Positions 16,730 to 25,614 of a stretch of 64,000 bases of DNA are shown here, one piece after another. Origin of the DNA: Roseobacter sinensis (lineage in GTDB: Bacteria; Pseudomonadota; Alphaproteobacteria; Rhodobacterales; Rhodobacteraceae). The DNA lies in contig NZ_JALIEB010000006.1 in the NCBI RefSeq assembly GCF_025755255.1, forward strand, positions 173,621 through 237,620, written 5' to 3'. How positions within the stretch are numbered: the stretch's first letter is position 1; each line of letters starts with the position of its first letter. The translations under genes were made by a program, and so were the position numbers. The notes under the pieces were generated by a model, which did no database searches, was not told the DNA's origin, and saw only the letters and a list, made by a program, of their open reading frames with translations.

Positions 16730-16816
16730 TGATCGGTTTGTGAGGAGGGGCGGGGCATCCGTCCGAGCTGCGCCACCACTGCGAGATCCCGACTTCAATA
16801 AGCCGGGCCAGGTCCG

Positions 16817-17581
16817 TCAGGAGAGGCTTTTCTCGATCTCGCGCTGCAGTGCCGACATCAGGACGCCGAAGTCGTTGCCCGGTGTGACAAGGTCGAACCC
16901 TTCGGCCAGGCGGCGCCTGGCCAGATCTCCGTCGCTGCAGAAGATACCTGTCGCAACCTTGGCGGATCTGGCCCGGTCCAGTATCTGCGCGATTGTCGTC
17001 GACGTGGTGCTCTCGCGCAGTTCCGCGCCCGGCGCCTCGCCCAGATCGAGGGCCAAGTCATTTGGGCCTATGTATATCATGTCGACGCCCGGGACCGAGA
17101 GGATGTCACTGATGTTTTCGACCGCTTCGGCCGTTTCGATCATCGGGATTGCAAGGATCTCGCGGTTCGCCGCATCGAAGTAGTCGGGGCCGCCGTAGAG
17201 CTTGCCGCGCGCCGGGCCGAAGGAACGCGCACCGTCCGGGGGATAGCGGCAGGCGGCCACAAGCTCTTCGGCTTGCGCGCGTGTCGAGATCATCGGGCAG
17301 ACAACCCCATAGGCGCCTGCATCCAGAAGCTGCATGATCGCCGCCGGATCGAGCGACGGCGCCCGGACCAACGGGGTTGCAGGTGTTGCGGATATCGCCT
17401 GCAGCATCGCGACTGCGGTTTCAAAGCCGATCATGCCATGTTGCAGATCGATGGTGATGCTGTGAAAGCCCTGATGGCCGGCGCCTTCCGCAAGGTAGCC
17501 CGACGGGATGGAGAGCCATGCATTCAGGATTGGCTTCTTGGCCGCGACCATCTCTCGGAGCTTGTTCTGTCTCACGTCCAT
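16817..17581 (-). CDS. HpcH/HpaI family class II aldolase
   Basis: A 254-residue TIM-barrel aldolase. Metal and catalytic residues fit the family: His in TIDLQHGMIG, Glu in IPMIETAEAVEN, Asp in IYIGPNDLALDLG, and Arg in PLVRAPSLDP. Relatives cleave 2-keto-3-deoxy acids such as 2-keto-3-deoxy-rhamnonate or 4-hydroxy-2-oxoheptanedioate to pyruvate plus an aldehyde. The start at 17581 has GGAAGG upstream; the frame upstream of it is non-homologous leader. It is divergent from the sugar ABC operon, with a shared LacI-style operator between them, so it likely acts on the sugar acid derived from the imported substrate. Confidence 0.87.
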   Translation of the reverse strand: MDVRQNKLREMVAAKKPILNAWLSIPSGYLAEGAGHQGFHSITIDLQHGMIGFETAVAMLQAISATPATPLVRAPSLDPAAIMQLLDAGAYGVVCPMISTRAQAEELVAACRYPPDGARSFGPARGKLYGGPDYFDAANREILAIPMIETAEAVENISDILSVPGVDMIYIGPNDLALDLGEAPGAELRESTTSTTIAQILDRARSAKVATGIFCSDGDLARRRLAEGFDLVTPGNDFGVLMSALQREIEKSLS

Positions 17582-17642
17582 GCCCTTCCGTCCGGCCGGT
17601 AACCTTTCGCGGATCTGCCGAAAGACTGCCAATTCATCAGCG

Positions 17643-17656
17643 TTGAATACGTATTC
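17643..17656. promoter_or_regulatory. Perfect LacI-type operator palindrome
   Basis: TGAATACGTATTCA is a 14-base perfect palindrome with the central CG typical of LacI/GalR-family operators. It sits between the divergent aldolase gene (start 17581) and the binding-protein gene (start 17705). The LacI-family gene at 21886 is in the operon it would control. Confidence 0.7.
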
Positions 17657-17704
17657 ACAATGCCGTATACCGAATTGAGGGACATGTCGCAATGGGAGGA
17701 ACAC

Positions 17705-19030
17705 ATGCGCAAAAGAACATTCCTGGCCTCAGTCGCGGTGGGCGCCGCGATGGCCCTGTCGCCGATCGTGGCTCTGGCGGACGGTCATCTGGAGACCTAC
17801 AACCTGCTGCCCGGCAAGCCGTTCGAGGGCACCAAGCTGAACATCCTGAGCGTGGTCACGCCCCAGTTCGACGGCCTGATGTTGCGCGATGAGGAATTCA
17901 CCGAACTGACCGGCATCGAGCTGGAATGGACGTTCATCCCCTTCGGCTCGCTTCAGGAAAAGATCAACGCCGAGGGCGTGGCGGCGAATGGCACCTTCGA
18001 CGTGGTGAATTATCTGGACAGCTGGGGGCCGCCGAACGCGCATTGGCTCAAACGCATCGACGATCTGATGGCACGGGACGGCATCAGCATGGATCGCTAT
18101 CCGGCGGCCTTCGCGCGCTCTGCGCAGTTTGAGGGCGAAACGCTCGGCTTCCCGCTGCGGGCGCACCCGCAGCTGATGTTCTATCGCAAGGATCTGATCC
18201 CGGAGCCACCCGAGACCTGGGACGACGTGATCCGCATCGGCAAGGAGTTGAAGGAGAGCAACCCCGATATCGCGCCGCTCGCACTTTACTACAACAACGA
18301 CGGCAACCGTCAGAACCTGTTTATCTGGATCAATTTCCTCTGGGCCGCGGGGGCTGATATCTTCAACGAAGACGGCAGCGCGGCCTGGGCCTCGGAGGCC
18401 GGGATCCAGGCGACCAAGGATTACATCGCGCTGCACACCGAGCATCAGGTCACGAACCCGAACAGCCTTGCCTTCGTCGAGCAGGACGCGCGCCAGTCGT
18501 TCATGCAGGGCAAATCGGCGATGATCCCGGTGTGGTGGTGGGCTTATTCGGGCTTCTACAACCCCGACAGCTCGACGCTGACGAAGGAGCAGGTCGGCTT
18601 CACCGGCATGCCCTCCTATCAGGGCAAGACCAAGACCTATGCGATCTCGATGCCGTTTTCGATTTCCGAGTATTCGCAGAACCAGGACGCCGCGTGGGAA
18701 TTCCTGAAATGGCTGTCCAACCCGGAGATGGACAAGGCCAACGCCATCGAGCGCGATGTCGGCGGCAAGACCATCGTCAACAATGTGGTGACGCATATCT
18801 CGTCGCTGCAGGACCCGGAGGTGAACGCGGCCAATGACGGCATCCAGTCGGCAGCCTGGGACAGCCTGAAGGAGTCCGACATCATGCCACAGATCGCGGA
18901 GTGGCCCGAGATCGGCGATATCCTCTCGGCGGCCATCGCGGAAGCCGCAGCGGGGGGCGATGTTGAGACCCTGATGACGGAGGCGGCCGAGCGGGCGGAC
19001 AAGGCGCTGCGCCGCGCGGGGCGTCTTTGA
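17705..19030 (+). CDS. Sugar ABC transporter, periplasmic binding protein (family 1)
   Basis: A 441-residue secreted binding protein. The signal peptide is MRKRTFLASVAVGAAMALSP with cleavage after VALA (about residue 23). The body has the family 1 extracellular solute-binding pattern: LNILSVVTPQFDGLM, YRKDLIPEPPETWDD, NLFIWINFLWAAGADIF, and the hinge region GKSAMIPVWWWAYSG. It would deliver a sugar or polyol to the two permeases downstream. The ATG at 17705 was chosen for its GGAGGA site; the longer frame starting 17660 has no signal peptide. First gene of the operon running to 24092. Confidence 0.92.
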   Translation: MRKRTFLASVAVGAAMALSPIVALADGHLETYNLLPGKPFEGTKLNILSVVTPQFDGLMLRDEEFTELTGIELEWTFIPFGSLQEKINAEGVAANGTFDVVNYLDSWGPPNAHWLKRIDDLMARDGISMDRYPAAFARSAQFEGETLGFPLRAHPQLMFYRKDLIPEPPETWDDVIRIGKELKESNPDIAPLALYYNNDGNRQNLFIWINFLWAAGADIFNEDGSAAWASEAGIQATKDYIALHTEHQVTNPNSLAFVEQDARQSFMQGKSAMIPVWWWAYSGFYNPDSSTLTKEQVGFTGMPSYQGKTKTYAISMPFSISEYSQNQDAAWEFLKWLSNPEMDKANAIERDVGGKTIVNNVVTHISSLQDPEVNAANDGIQSAAWDSLKESDIMPQIAEWPEIGDILSAAIAEAAAGGDVETLMTEAAERADKALRRAGRL

Positions 19031-19117
19031 TCCTGACTTAGGGACCCGACAGAGGGTGAGGCGCGCCAGACCGCGCTCTACCCGCCGAACTACTCGTCCG
19101 TCAGCGGAGTGCGTCTC

Positions 19118-19990
19118 ATGCGCGACAACACACTGAAGTACCTTCTTGTCCTGCCTGCGGTCGTGGTTGTGTTTGCAACGGCGATCTGGCCTCTGATCGA
19201 GGCAGCGCGCCTGTCCTTCACGGTTGGTCGATTGAACCGTCCGGGGTCGCTGGACCAGTACCTGGGATGGGAAAACTACGCTTGGGCGTTTCTGGAAGAG
19301 CCCGCCTTCTGGAACTCGGTCTGGGTGACCGCGGTCTACACGACCCTCACGGTTGGGCTGACCACGATCCTGGCCCTGGGGCTGGCGCTTCTGCTTGCTC
19401 CGGGCGGGCGGCTGAGAAGTTCGGCGCAGACGCTGCTCATTCTGCCGTTCGCCATGTCACCGGCCCTGATCGGTGTGTCGTTCCGGTTCATGTTCAACCC
19501 CGAGTTCGGCCTCTTCGATGCTTTCTTCGGCGTGCTGATCCCGCCGCTGGCGGATGTGAGCTGGCTCGCGGATCCGACCCTCGCCTTTGCCGTGGTGGTG
19601 ATGGCCGATGTCTGGGGCTGGATTCCGTTTCTTACGCTGGTGCTGATCGGCGGGCTGGCCAGTGTGCCGCGCGATACCATCGAAGCCGCACAGGTCGACG
19701 GGGCGAGCGGCTGGCGTGTCTTCCGGGACGTGACCTTGCCGCAGCTGGGCCCGGTGCTGGCGGTGGTGATCATCCTGAAGTCGATCTTCAGCCTGAAGAC
19801 CTTCGACCAGGTGTTCATGCTGACGAACGGCGGCCCGGGCACAGCGACCCAGACGCTGAGCCACTACATCTATTTCAACGGCATGAAATACGGGCAGATC
19901 GGCTATTCGGCCGCGGTCGCCTGGCTGATGGTGATCCCGATGATCTTCCTCACCTACGCCTATGCCAAATTCGTGTTTCGGAAGGGCTGA
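19118..19990 (+). CDS. Sugar ABC transporter permease (MalF/UgpA type)
   Basis: A 290-residue membrane protein with six predicted helices. The cytoplasmic EAA loop that docks on the ATPase reads EAAQVDGASGWRVFRDVTLP near residue 190. The family pattern LPAVVVVFATAIWPLIEAA at the N-terminus and the FDQVFMLTNGGPGTATQ stretch near 235 are typical of MalF-type permeases. The ATG at 19118 is spaced eight bases from GGAG; a GTG at 19109 would add three residues. It pairs with the permease starting four bases after its stop. Confidence 0.92.
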   Translation: MRDNTLKYLLVLPAVVVVFATAIWPLIEAARLSFTVGRLNRPGSLDQYLGWENYAWAFLEEPAFWNSVWVTAVYTTLTVGLTTILALGLALLLAPGGRLRSSAQTLLILPFAMSPALIGVSFRFMFNPEFGLFDAFFGVLIPPLADVSWLADPTLAFAVVVMADVWGWIPFLTLVLIGGLASVPRDTIEAAQVDGASGWRVFRDVTLPQLGPVLAVVIILKSIFSLKTFDQVFMLTNGGPGTATQTLSHYIYFNGMKYGQIGYSAAVAWLMVIPMIFLTYAYAKFVFRKG

Positions 19991-19993
19991 GCC

Positions 19994-20821
19994 GTGACGG
20001 GCAGACAAAGAAAGCAGCTTTGGGCTGCCGTTCAGACGGCTCTGATCCTCATCGCCATGTTCATCATGCTGGTCCCGATCCTCTGGATCTTCCTCGCTGC
20101 GTTCAAAACGCATGTCGATGTCTATCAGCTGAAACTGTTCTTCACCCCGACGCTTGAGAACTTCGGCATCGTCTTCGACGATCCTTACCGGTTGGGCGAA
20201 AAGCTCTTCAACTCCACCGTGGTGGCTCTGGTGACGGTGATCATCGCGATCCCGGTTGCCACGCTTGCCGCCTATTCCTTCAGCCGGTTCAGCATGCGGG
20301 GCGAGACGATGATGCTGGTGATCATCCTGGCCACGCAATTCGTGCCGGCGGTGGTGATCATCCTGCCGTTCTTCGTCATGTTCCGGGACATCGGGCTCTT
20401 GGACACGCGTGTCGGGCTGATCCTGGTGAACCTCGCCATCGTGATGCCGTTTGCGATCTGGATGATCAAGGGCTTCATCGACGGCATTCCGATGGACACC
20501 GAAGAGGCGGCGATGGTCGATGGCTCCTCGCGTCTGCAGGTGATCCGCAACATCGTGCTGCCGATGGCGGCGCCGGGCCTGCTGACCAGTGCCATCTTCT
20601 GTTTCATCATCGCCTGGAACGAGTTTCTCTTTGCGCTGATCCTCACCAACAAGAACGCGGTCACGCTGCCCATCGGGCTTGCGCTGTTCAAAGGTGAAGA
20701 GGGCGATCTTTGGAACCTGCTCTCGGCGGCGGGCATCATCATCATGGCGCCGATGTTCGTGCTCGCCCTGATGATCCGGAAGTACTTCGTGCAAGGCATG
20801 ACCATGGGAGCAGTCCGCTAA
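19994..20821 (+). CDS. Sugar ABC transporter permease (MalG/UgpE type)
   Basis: A 275-residue, six-helix permease of the carbohydrate uptake family 1. The EAA loop reads EEAAMVDGSSRLQVIRNIVL near residue 170-190. The N-terminus (ILIAMFIMLVPILWIFLAAF) and the FFTPTLENFGIVF stretch are usual for MalG-like subunits. It starts with GTG directly after the partner permease, and its stop is followed after one base by the ATPase gene. It forms the membrane channel with the preceding permease. Confidence 0.92.
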   Translation: MTGRQRKQLWAAVQTALILIAMFIMLVPILWIFLAAFKTHVDVYQLKLFFTPTLENFGIVFDDPYRLGEKLFNSTVVALVTVIIAIPVATLAAYSFSRFSMRGETMMLVIILATQFVPAVVIILPFFVMFRDIGLLDTRVGLILVNLAIVMPFAIWMIKGFIDGIPMDTEEAAMVDGSSRLQVIRNIVLPMAAPGLLTSAIFCFIIAWNEFLFALILTNKNAVTLPIGLALFKGEEGDLWNLLSAAGIIIMAPMFVLALMIRKYFVQGMTMGAVR

Positions 20822-20822
20822 G

Positions 20823-21881
20823 ATGGCTGAGATCAGACTCGATAACCTGACCAAACGCTGGGGCGATTTCGTCGGCGTCGACAATCAGTCGCTGCACATC
20901 AGGGATCGCGAGTTCCTCGTGCTGCTTGGTCCCTCGGGATGCGGCAAGACGACGACGATGCGGATGATCGCAGGGCTGGAAGAGCCCACCGCGGGAGAGA
21001 TCCGGATCGGGGATCGGCTGGTCAACGATGATCTGCCCAAGGATCGCGATGTGGCCATGGTGTTTCAGAACTACGGTCTCTACCCGCATATGACGATCTT
21101 CGAGAACATTGCCTATCCGCTGAGGGTGCGCGGTGTCGCCAAATCCGACATCCGGCCGCGGGTCGAAAAGGCCGCCGAACAGGTGGAGCTGACCGAGTTT
21201 CTCGACCGCAAGCCCAAGGCGCTGTCGGGTGGTCAGCGACAGCGTGTTGCCCTGGCGCGCGCCATCGTCAGAACGCCGAAGGTGTTCCTGATGGACGAGC
21301 CGCTGTCGAACCTCGACGCCAAGCTGCGCGTCACCATGCGGGCAGAGCTGAAGCACCTCAGCCGCGAATTGCAGATCACGACGGTCTATGTGACGCACGA
21401 CCAGATCGAGGCGATGACGCTGGCCGACCGGGTGGCGGTGATGAAGCACGGCGTGATCCAGCAGCTTGGTACGCCGGACGAGATCTATAACGATCCGGCC
21501 AACCTTTTCGTGGCCGGGTTCATCGGCTCGCCCGCGATGAACCTGATCGACGGGTCGGTGAAGGATGGCATGTTCGTCACCACGGGTGGGACGCGCCTGG
21601 TCAAGATAGATGCGCAAGACCGGGACGCGGCGATCCTGGGCGTCCGTGCAGACGACATGCAGGTGCATGAGGCTGGGCAGGGCGACATCGACGTGAAGAT
21701 CTACGCTTTCGAGAACACGGGCGAGAGTACGCTGCTGACCGTTCAATGGGGTCGGCAACGGGTCATCGCGCGCGGGGATAGGCATCTGCGCAAGGATCAG
21801 AATGATGTGGTCGGGATCAGCCTGAACGAAGACCACCTCTACCTCTTCGATCCCGAGACCGAAAACCGGATCAGGATTTGA
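20823..21881 (+). CDS. Sugar ABC transporter ATP-binding protein (UgpC/MalK type)
   Basis: A 352-residue ATPase. Walker A is GPSGCGKTTT (about 38-47), Q-loop VFQNYGLYPHM, signature LSGGQRQRVALARA, Walker B VFLMDEPLSNLDA, H-loop VTHDQIEA. After residue 235 comes the MalK-type C-terminal beta domain, beginning FIGSPAMNLIDG. All catalytic residues are present. It powers the two permeases encoded just upstream. ATPases of this type can serve more than one sugar transporter. Confidence 0.94.
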   Translation: MAEIRLDNLTKRWGDFVGVDNQSLHIRDREFLVLLGPSGCGKTTTMRMIAGLEEPTAGEIRIGDRLVNDDLPKDRDVAMVFQNYGLYPHMTIFENIAYPLRVRGVAKSDIRPRVEKAAEQVELTEFLDRKPKALSGGQRQRVALARAIVRTPKVFLMDEPLSNLDAKLRVTMRAELKHLSRELQITTVYVTHDQIEAMTLADRVAVMKHGVIQQLGTPDEIYNDPANLFVAGFIGSPAMNLIDGSVKDGMFVTTGGTRLVKIDAQDRDAAILGVRADDMQVHEAGQGDIDVKIYAFENTGESTLLTVQWGRQRVIARGDRHLRKDQNDVVGISLNEDHLYLFDPETENRIRI

Positions 21882-21885
21882 TCAG

Positions 21886-22941
21886 ATGGGATCGGCGCGG
21901 GTGACAGCAAGTGACGTGGCGAAGGCAGCTGGTGTCAGCCAGCCGACCGTCAGCCGGGTCTTCAACCGCTCCACCGCTGTCGATCCTGTCAAGGCGGAAC
22001 GCGTGCGCGCCGCGGCGCGCGAGCTGGGGTATATCCCCAATCTTGTCGCGCGCTCGCTCAATTCGGGGAACTCCTTCCGGATTGGAGTTGTCCTGGCCTA
22101 CTTGAAGAACGGCTTTTTCGGAGAGGCGTTGCAGCGGCTGTCGAAGGCGCTGAACGCACAAGGCTATTCGGTCACCGTCTACTTTGCGGGCAACCGGTCG
22201 GACGAGGTGGACGTCATCGTCGACGATCTGCTGGCCGACCGCGTCGATGGGATCGTCCTGGCCAGCATCAGCCTGTCGAACGAGTTGGTCTCGCGGGTCC
22301 GAAAGTCGGGCATTCCCTGCGTTCTGTTCAATCGCGGTCAATGCGACCCTCTGGCCTCCATGGTCACCGCGTCGAATGCCGAAGGCGCCCGCCAGGCCAC
22401 CGCCTTTCTGATCGAGGCGGGACATCAGCGCATCGCACATCTTGCGGGCTGGCGCGACGCCCTGAACGGGGTGGACCGCAAAACCGGGTTCCTCGCCGCG
22501 ATGGCGGCAGCGGGGCTGGAACCGGTTGCCTGCACCGACTGCCATTTCCGCCGAAACGTGGCGATGGATGAGGTCCGCCGGCTGTTCGACACCGCGAGGC
22601 CGCCCGATGCGCTCTTCGTCGCCAACGACCACATGGCCTTCGGCGCGCTCGAGGTCTTACGGGAGGAACTCGGCCTGCGCGTGCCCGAAGACGTCTCGGT
22701 CATCGGATATGACGACGCACCGATGGCAGCTTGGAAAACTTTCGATCTCACCACGGTCCGGCAACCGCTGCAACGGATGATCGACGCGACCGTGGCCCTG
22801 TTGCTGGCCGAGATCCAGGACAATAACAGACCGCCCGAAAAGATCGAGATCGCGGGTGAGCTGATCGTGCGCGGCTCGGCCCGGCTGCCCCATGGGCACA
22901 CGCGCAGCGCGACCGGCGTGACCACCGACCGACAGGATTGA
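21886..22941 (+). CDS. LacI family transcriptional regulator
   Basis: A 351-residue repressor. The helix-turn-helix and hinge are VTASDVAKAAGVSQPTVSRV followed by the usual SLNSG hinge near residue 60; the rest is a periplasmic-binding-protein-like sensor domain ending in VPEDVSVIGYDDAPMAAW. It is embedded in the transporter operon, 4 bases after the ATPase gene, so it is likely autoregulated. The palindrome at 17643..17656 matches the LacI operator style and is the probable target. The effector is probably the imported sugar or a product of it. Confidence 0.93.
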   Translation: MGSARVTASDVAKAAGVSQPTVSRVFNRSTAVDPVKAERVRAAARELGYIPNLVARSLNSGNSFRIGVVLAYLKNGFFGEALQRLSKALNAQGYSVTVYFAGNRSDEVDVIVDDLLADRVDGIVLASISLSNELVSRVRKSGIPCVLFNRGQCDPLASMVTASNAEGARQATAFLIEAGHQRIAHLAGWRDALNGVDRKTGFLAAMAAAGLEPVACTDCHFRRNVAMDEVRRLFDTARPPDALFVANDHMAFGALEVLREELGLRVPEDVSVIGYDDAPMAAWKTFDLTTVRQPLQRMIDATVALLLAEIQDNNRPPEKIEIAGELIVRGSARLPHGHTRSATGVTTDRQD

Positions 22942-22961
22942 AGACAAACAGGAGTTTGGAT

Positions 22962-24092
22962 ATGACCCGACTGACCCAGACCGAAGCCAACGCGCGGCAC
23001 GTGAAGCGGAGCGACTACCGGTCCTGCACGGTGGCGTTCATCGACTGCAGGACGCCCGGATCGCATCTGAAACAAAACTATTCGATCATCGGCCCCGGCG
23101 TGACCTCCTCGTCGGAGCAGGTGATCAACCTGCCCGAAGCGCATGGCTTCAACATCGGGGCCGCGGCCATGCCCGCGGGGATCACCAACAACCTGCACAT
23201 CCATTTCACCGCCGAGGTGTTCATGGTCTATGACGGGGAATACACCTTCCGATGGGGCTCGAACGGCGAAAACGAGATCATCGGCCGCCCCGGCGATATC
23301 CTGTCCGTCCCCACATGGATTTTCCGTGGCTTCACCAACACTGGCACGGGCGAGGGGTGGGTGTTCACAGCCCTTGGTGGCGACAACACCGGCGGTGTCA
23401 TTTTCCACCCCGAGATCATCCGCGAGGCCGCCGATTTCGGCTTGTACCTCTCCAAGAACAACCAGCTCATCGACACCACGCAGGGGGACCCGGTGCCGAG
23501 CGAGGACCAGCGGATGGCGCCCATGCCGGATGAGGACGTGGCCAAGCTGCGGCACTACAGCCCCGAGGATATGCGCGCGCGCATCGTGGCCACCTCCGAC
23601 CGCGATTTCCGACCGGCGTTCATCGATGCCGGGCTCGATGGGTGTGGCGCCGAGAGTGCACCCGTCATTGGCTATGGCATCACGCAAAACCGGGATCATG
23701 TCGCCAGGATCCGGAACCCGCATGGGTTTTCGATGGAGTGGCTGCGCCTGGCGCCGGGGCAAAAGGTGTCGGCGTTTGCCTTGGCCGAGAAGATGGTCGT
23801 GATCCCTCGGGACGCCGGTCTCCGGCTGGCGATGAACGACACGGGCGATGTTGCCGTCGATCTGGGCCGTTGGGATACGGTTTCGATCCCCGCCGGTGTA
23901 GTGCGCTCGCTTGAGAACACCAGTGACGCCGTGGTCGAGGCGCTTGTCATCGTGTCGGGCGATCACCAGAAGCGTCCACAGTTCCGCGATCCTGCGATCG
24001 ATGCGGCCTTTGCGAAGGGGGCGGCCCTCGACGCCCAGGGCTATGTGGCCGAGGCGCATCTGATCCCGAACTACGGCCTGGTCGCGGAATAG
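22962..24092 (+). CDS. Double cupin protein of the sugar locus
   Basis: A 376-residue protein with two cupin barrels. The first holds the metal-site pattern HIHFTAEVFMVYDGEYTFRW with RPGDILSVPTWIFRGF (about 75-125). The second, at about 245-330, is degenerate: SMEWLRLAPGQKVSAFALAE and VSIPAGVVRSLEN without the His residues. Bicupins in sugar operons often act as isomerases, dioxygenases or sugar-acid binding proteins; the activity here is not recognisable. A good AGGAG site precedes the ATG at 22962. It is the last gene of the first transporter operon. Confidence 0.75.
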   Translation: MTRLTQTEANARHVKRSDYRSCTVAFIDCRTPGSHLKQNYSIIGPGVTSSSEQVINLPEAHGFNIGAAAMPAGITNNLHIHFTAEVFMVYDGEYTFRWGSNGENEIIGRPGDILSVPTWIFRGFTNTGTGEGWVFTALGGDNTGGVIFHPEIIREAADFGLYLSKNNQLIDTTQGDPVPSEDQRMAPMPDEDVAKLRHYSPEDMRARIVATSDRDFRPAFIDAGLDGCGAESAPVIGYGITQNRDHVARIRNPHGFSMEWLRLAPGQKVSAFALAEKMVVIPRDAGLRLAMNDTGDVAVDLGRWDTVSIPAGVVRSLENTSDAVVEALVIVSGDHQKRPQFRDPAIDAAFAKGAALDAQGYVAEAHLIPNYGLVAE

Positions 24093-24111
24093 GCAGTAGG
24101 CTGTCACCATG

Positions 24112-24145
24112 CACCGCGGGAGCTGCTGCAGAGCGGGCCGCGGTG
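24112..24145 (+). terminator. Hairpin after the first sugar operon
   Basis: CACCGCGG (24112-24119) and CCGCGGTG (24138-24145) form a perfect eight-pair stem with an 18-base loop, 20 bases after the cupin stop. There is no T-run, so termination here is a guess. Confidence 0.45.
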
Positions 24146-24278
24146 ACCCGAGTGCCATTCGCATTCGTATGGATTGGGGCCAGGTGAACCAGCAGAACAA
24201 GCCGCCGCGCATCATTGAGCCGAGCCGCGTCTCCAGCGGCGCTGCTGAGACTGTTCTTGGTCACGCCGGGCCTGCCAA

Positions 24279-24293
24279 TTTCTTGCAAAGAAA
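24279..24293. promoter_or_regulatory. Inverted repeat in the promoter region of the second sugar operon
   Basis: TTTCTT (24279-24284) and AAGAAA (24288-24293) are a perfect inverted repeat around GCA. It sits 117 bases before the next binding-protein gene, in the 317-base gap 24093..24409. It does not match the LacI-style palindrome upstream of the first operon, so a different regulator may act here. Confidence 0.35.
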
Positions 24294-24409
24294 CAAAAGT
24301 CGGCTATCGTCGGTCAAAAGCAAATTTGAGCAGACGCCGATCACGGCGCTGCGATACGAAAATAATAATGGGCGAATAAGGCCCAGCAATACAAAGTGGA
24401 GGAAACAGA

Positions 24410-25543
24410 ATGTTTAGCTTAAAGCGCGCCATTGCCCCGTCGGCACTGGCATTGATGATGGCCGCCGGTGCGGCCGTTGGCGCCCCGAACAAGGTTTCGG
24501 GTCCCGGATTTGACCCAGGGTGCTTTGCGCCGTGGAATGACGAGATTGGCTATTTCCAGTGGGAGAAACGGGAAGGGCCGCACAAGATCGCCATCGTCAA
24601 TGGCTTCGTCGGGAACACCTGGCGAATCCAGATGATCCAGACCGCCAAAGCCTATGCCGCCCAGCCGGACATCGCGGCTCAGATCGAGGAATTCAAGGTT
24701 GTCTCCACCGGGACAGACGTGGCCGCGCAGCTCGGCGCGATCGAGGATTTCATCAACCAGGGGTATGATGCGATCGTGACCATCGCGGTTTCACCCGAGG
24801 GCTTCGACCGCGTCATCCGCCTTGCGGATCGCAATGACGTGGTGCTGGTCCCGTTCGACAACGTGCTGGACACCGACAAGGTGATGCAGGTCAACAAGGA
24901 CCAGCTTGAGATGGGCCGCATGTACGGGCGCTGGCTGCTGGAGCAACTTGGTGACAAGACGGAAGGCAAGATCCTGGAGGTCCGCGGCCTGCCGGGCAAC
25001 TCGGTTGACCGCGACCGGAACATCGGCTTCCACGAGGTCATGGACGCCTCGGGCGGCAATTGGGATATCGTCGAGGTTGTCGGAAACTGGGATGACGGCA
25101 CCGCGCAGAAAGTGACGGCGGATGCCATTGCCGTGCACAGCCAGTTCGATGGCGTGGTTGTCCAAGGAGGCACCACAGGCGCGGTGCGCGCGATGCTGGA
25201 TGCGGGTCACCCGATGGTCCCACTGGCCGGTGAAGCCGAAAACGGGTTCCGCAAGATCCTCGCAGAGCAGGCGGACAACGGGCTGAAGGCGATTTCCATC
25301 GGCCAATCCCCAGGGATGGTTTCGGTCGCGATGAAGGCCGCCCTTGCAGCGCTTGATGGGCAGGTCATGCCGCAGCTCATCTCGATCCCGATCCCTGCGA
25401 CACGCTATGACGAGCTGGAAGCGGGCAAGAACTTCTGGCCGGATCTCACGGACAACTTCTTCACCGTGAACGAGTTCCCTGCCTGCGGGGTGAACATCAC
25501 GGCGCGAGAGATCATGACGAACGACGCGGAGAACCTCGAATAA
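24410..25543 (+). CDS. Sugar ABC transporter, RbsB-type periplasmic binding protein
   Basis: A 377-residue secreted protein with signal peptide (hydrophobic core IAPSALALMMAAGAAV, cleavage near residue 25). The fold is the periplasmic binding protein type used with Rbs/Xyl transporters: KIAIVNGFVGNTWRIQM at the first strand, FINQGYDAIVTIAVSP, GRMYGRWLLEQLG, EVRGLPGNSVDRDRN, and FDGVVVQGGTTGAV. It is longer than RbsB by an N-terminal segment with two Cys (CFAP). A GGAGGA site is nine bases upstream. First gene of the second transporter operon (to 30677). Confidence 0.9.
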   Translation: MFSLKRAIAPSALALMMAAGAAVGAPNKVSGPGFDPGCFAPWNDEIGYFQWEKREGPHKIAIVNGFVGNTWRIQMIQTAKAYAAQPDIAAQIEEFKVVSTGTDVAAQLGAIEDFINQGYDAIVTIAVSPEGFDRVIRLADRNDVVLVPFDNVLDTDKVMQVNKDQLEMGRMYGRWLLEQLGDKTEGKILEVRGLPGNSVDRDRNIGFHEVMDASGGNWDIVEVVGNWDDGTAQKVTADAIAVHSQFDGVVVQGGTTGAVRAMLDAGHPMVPLAGEAENGFRKILAEQADNGLKAISIGQSPGMVSVAMKAALAALDGQVMPQLISIPIPATRYDELEAGKNFWPDLTDNFFTVNEFPACGVNITAREIMTNDAENLE

Positions 25544-25614
25544 CACCATGAAAGGCGGTGCCGGGCCATGGTTCGGCACCGTACATTTGTCCCTTTGAGT
25601 GTTTCGGGAGCTCC

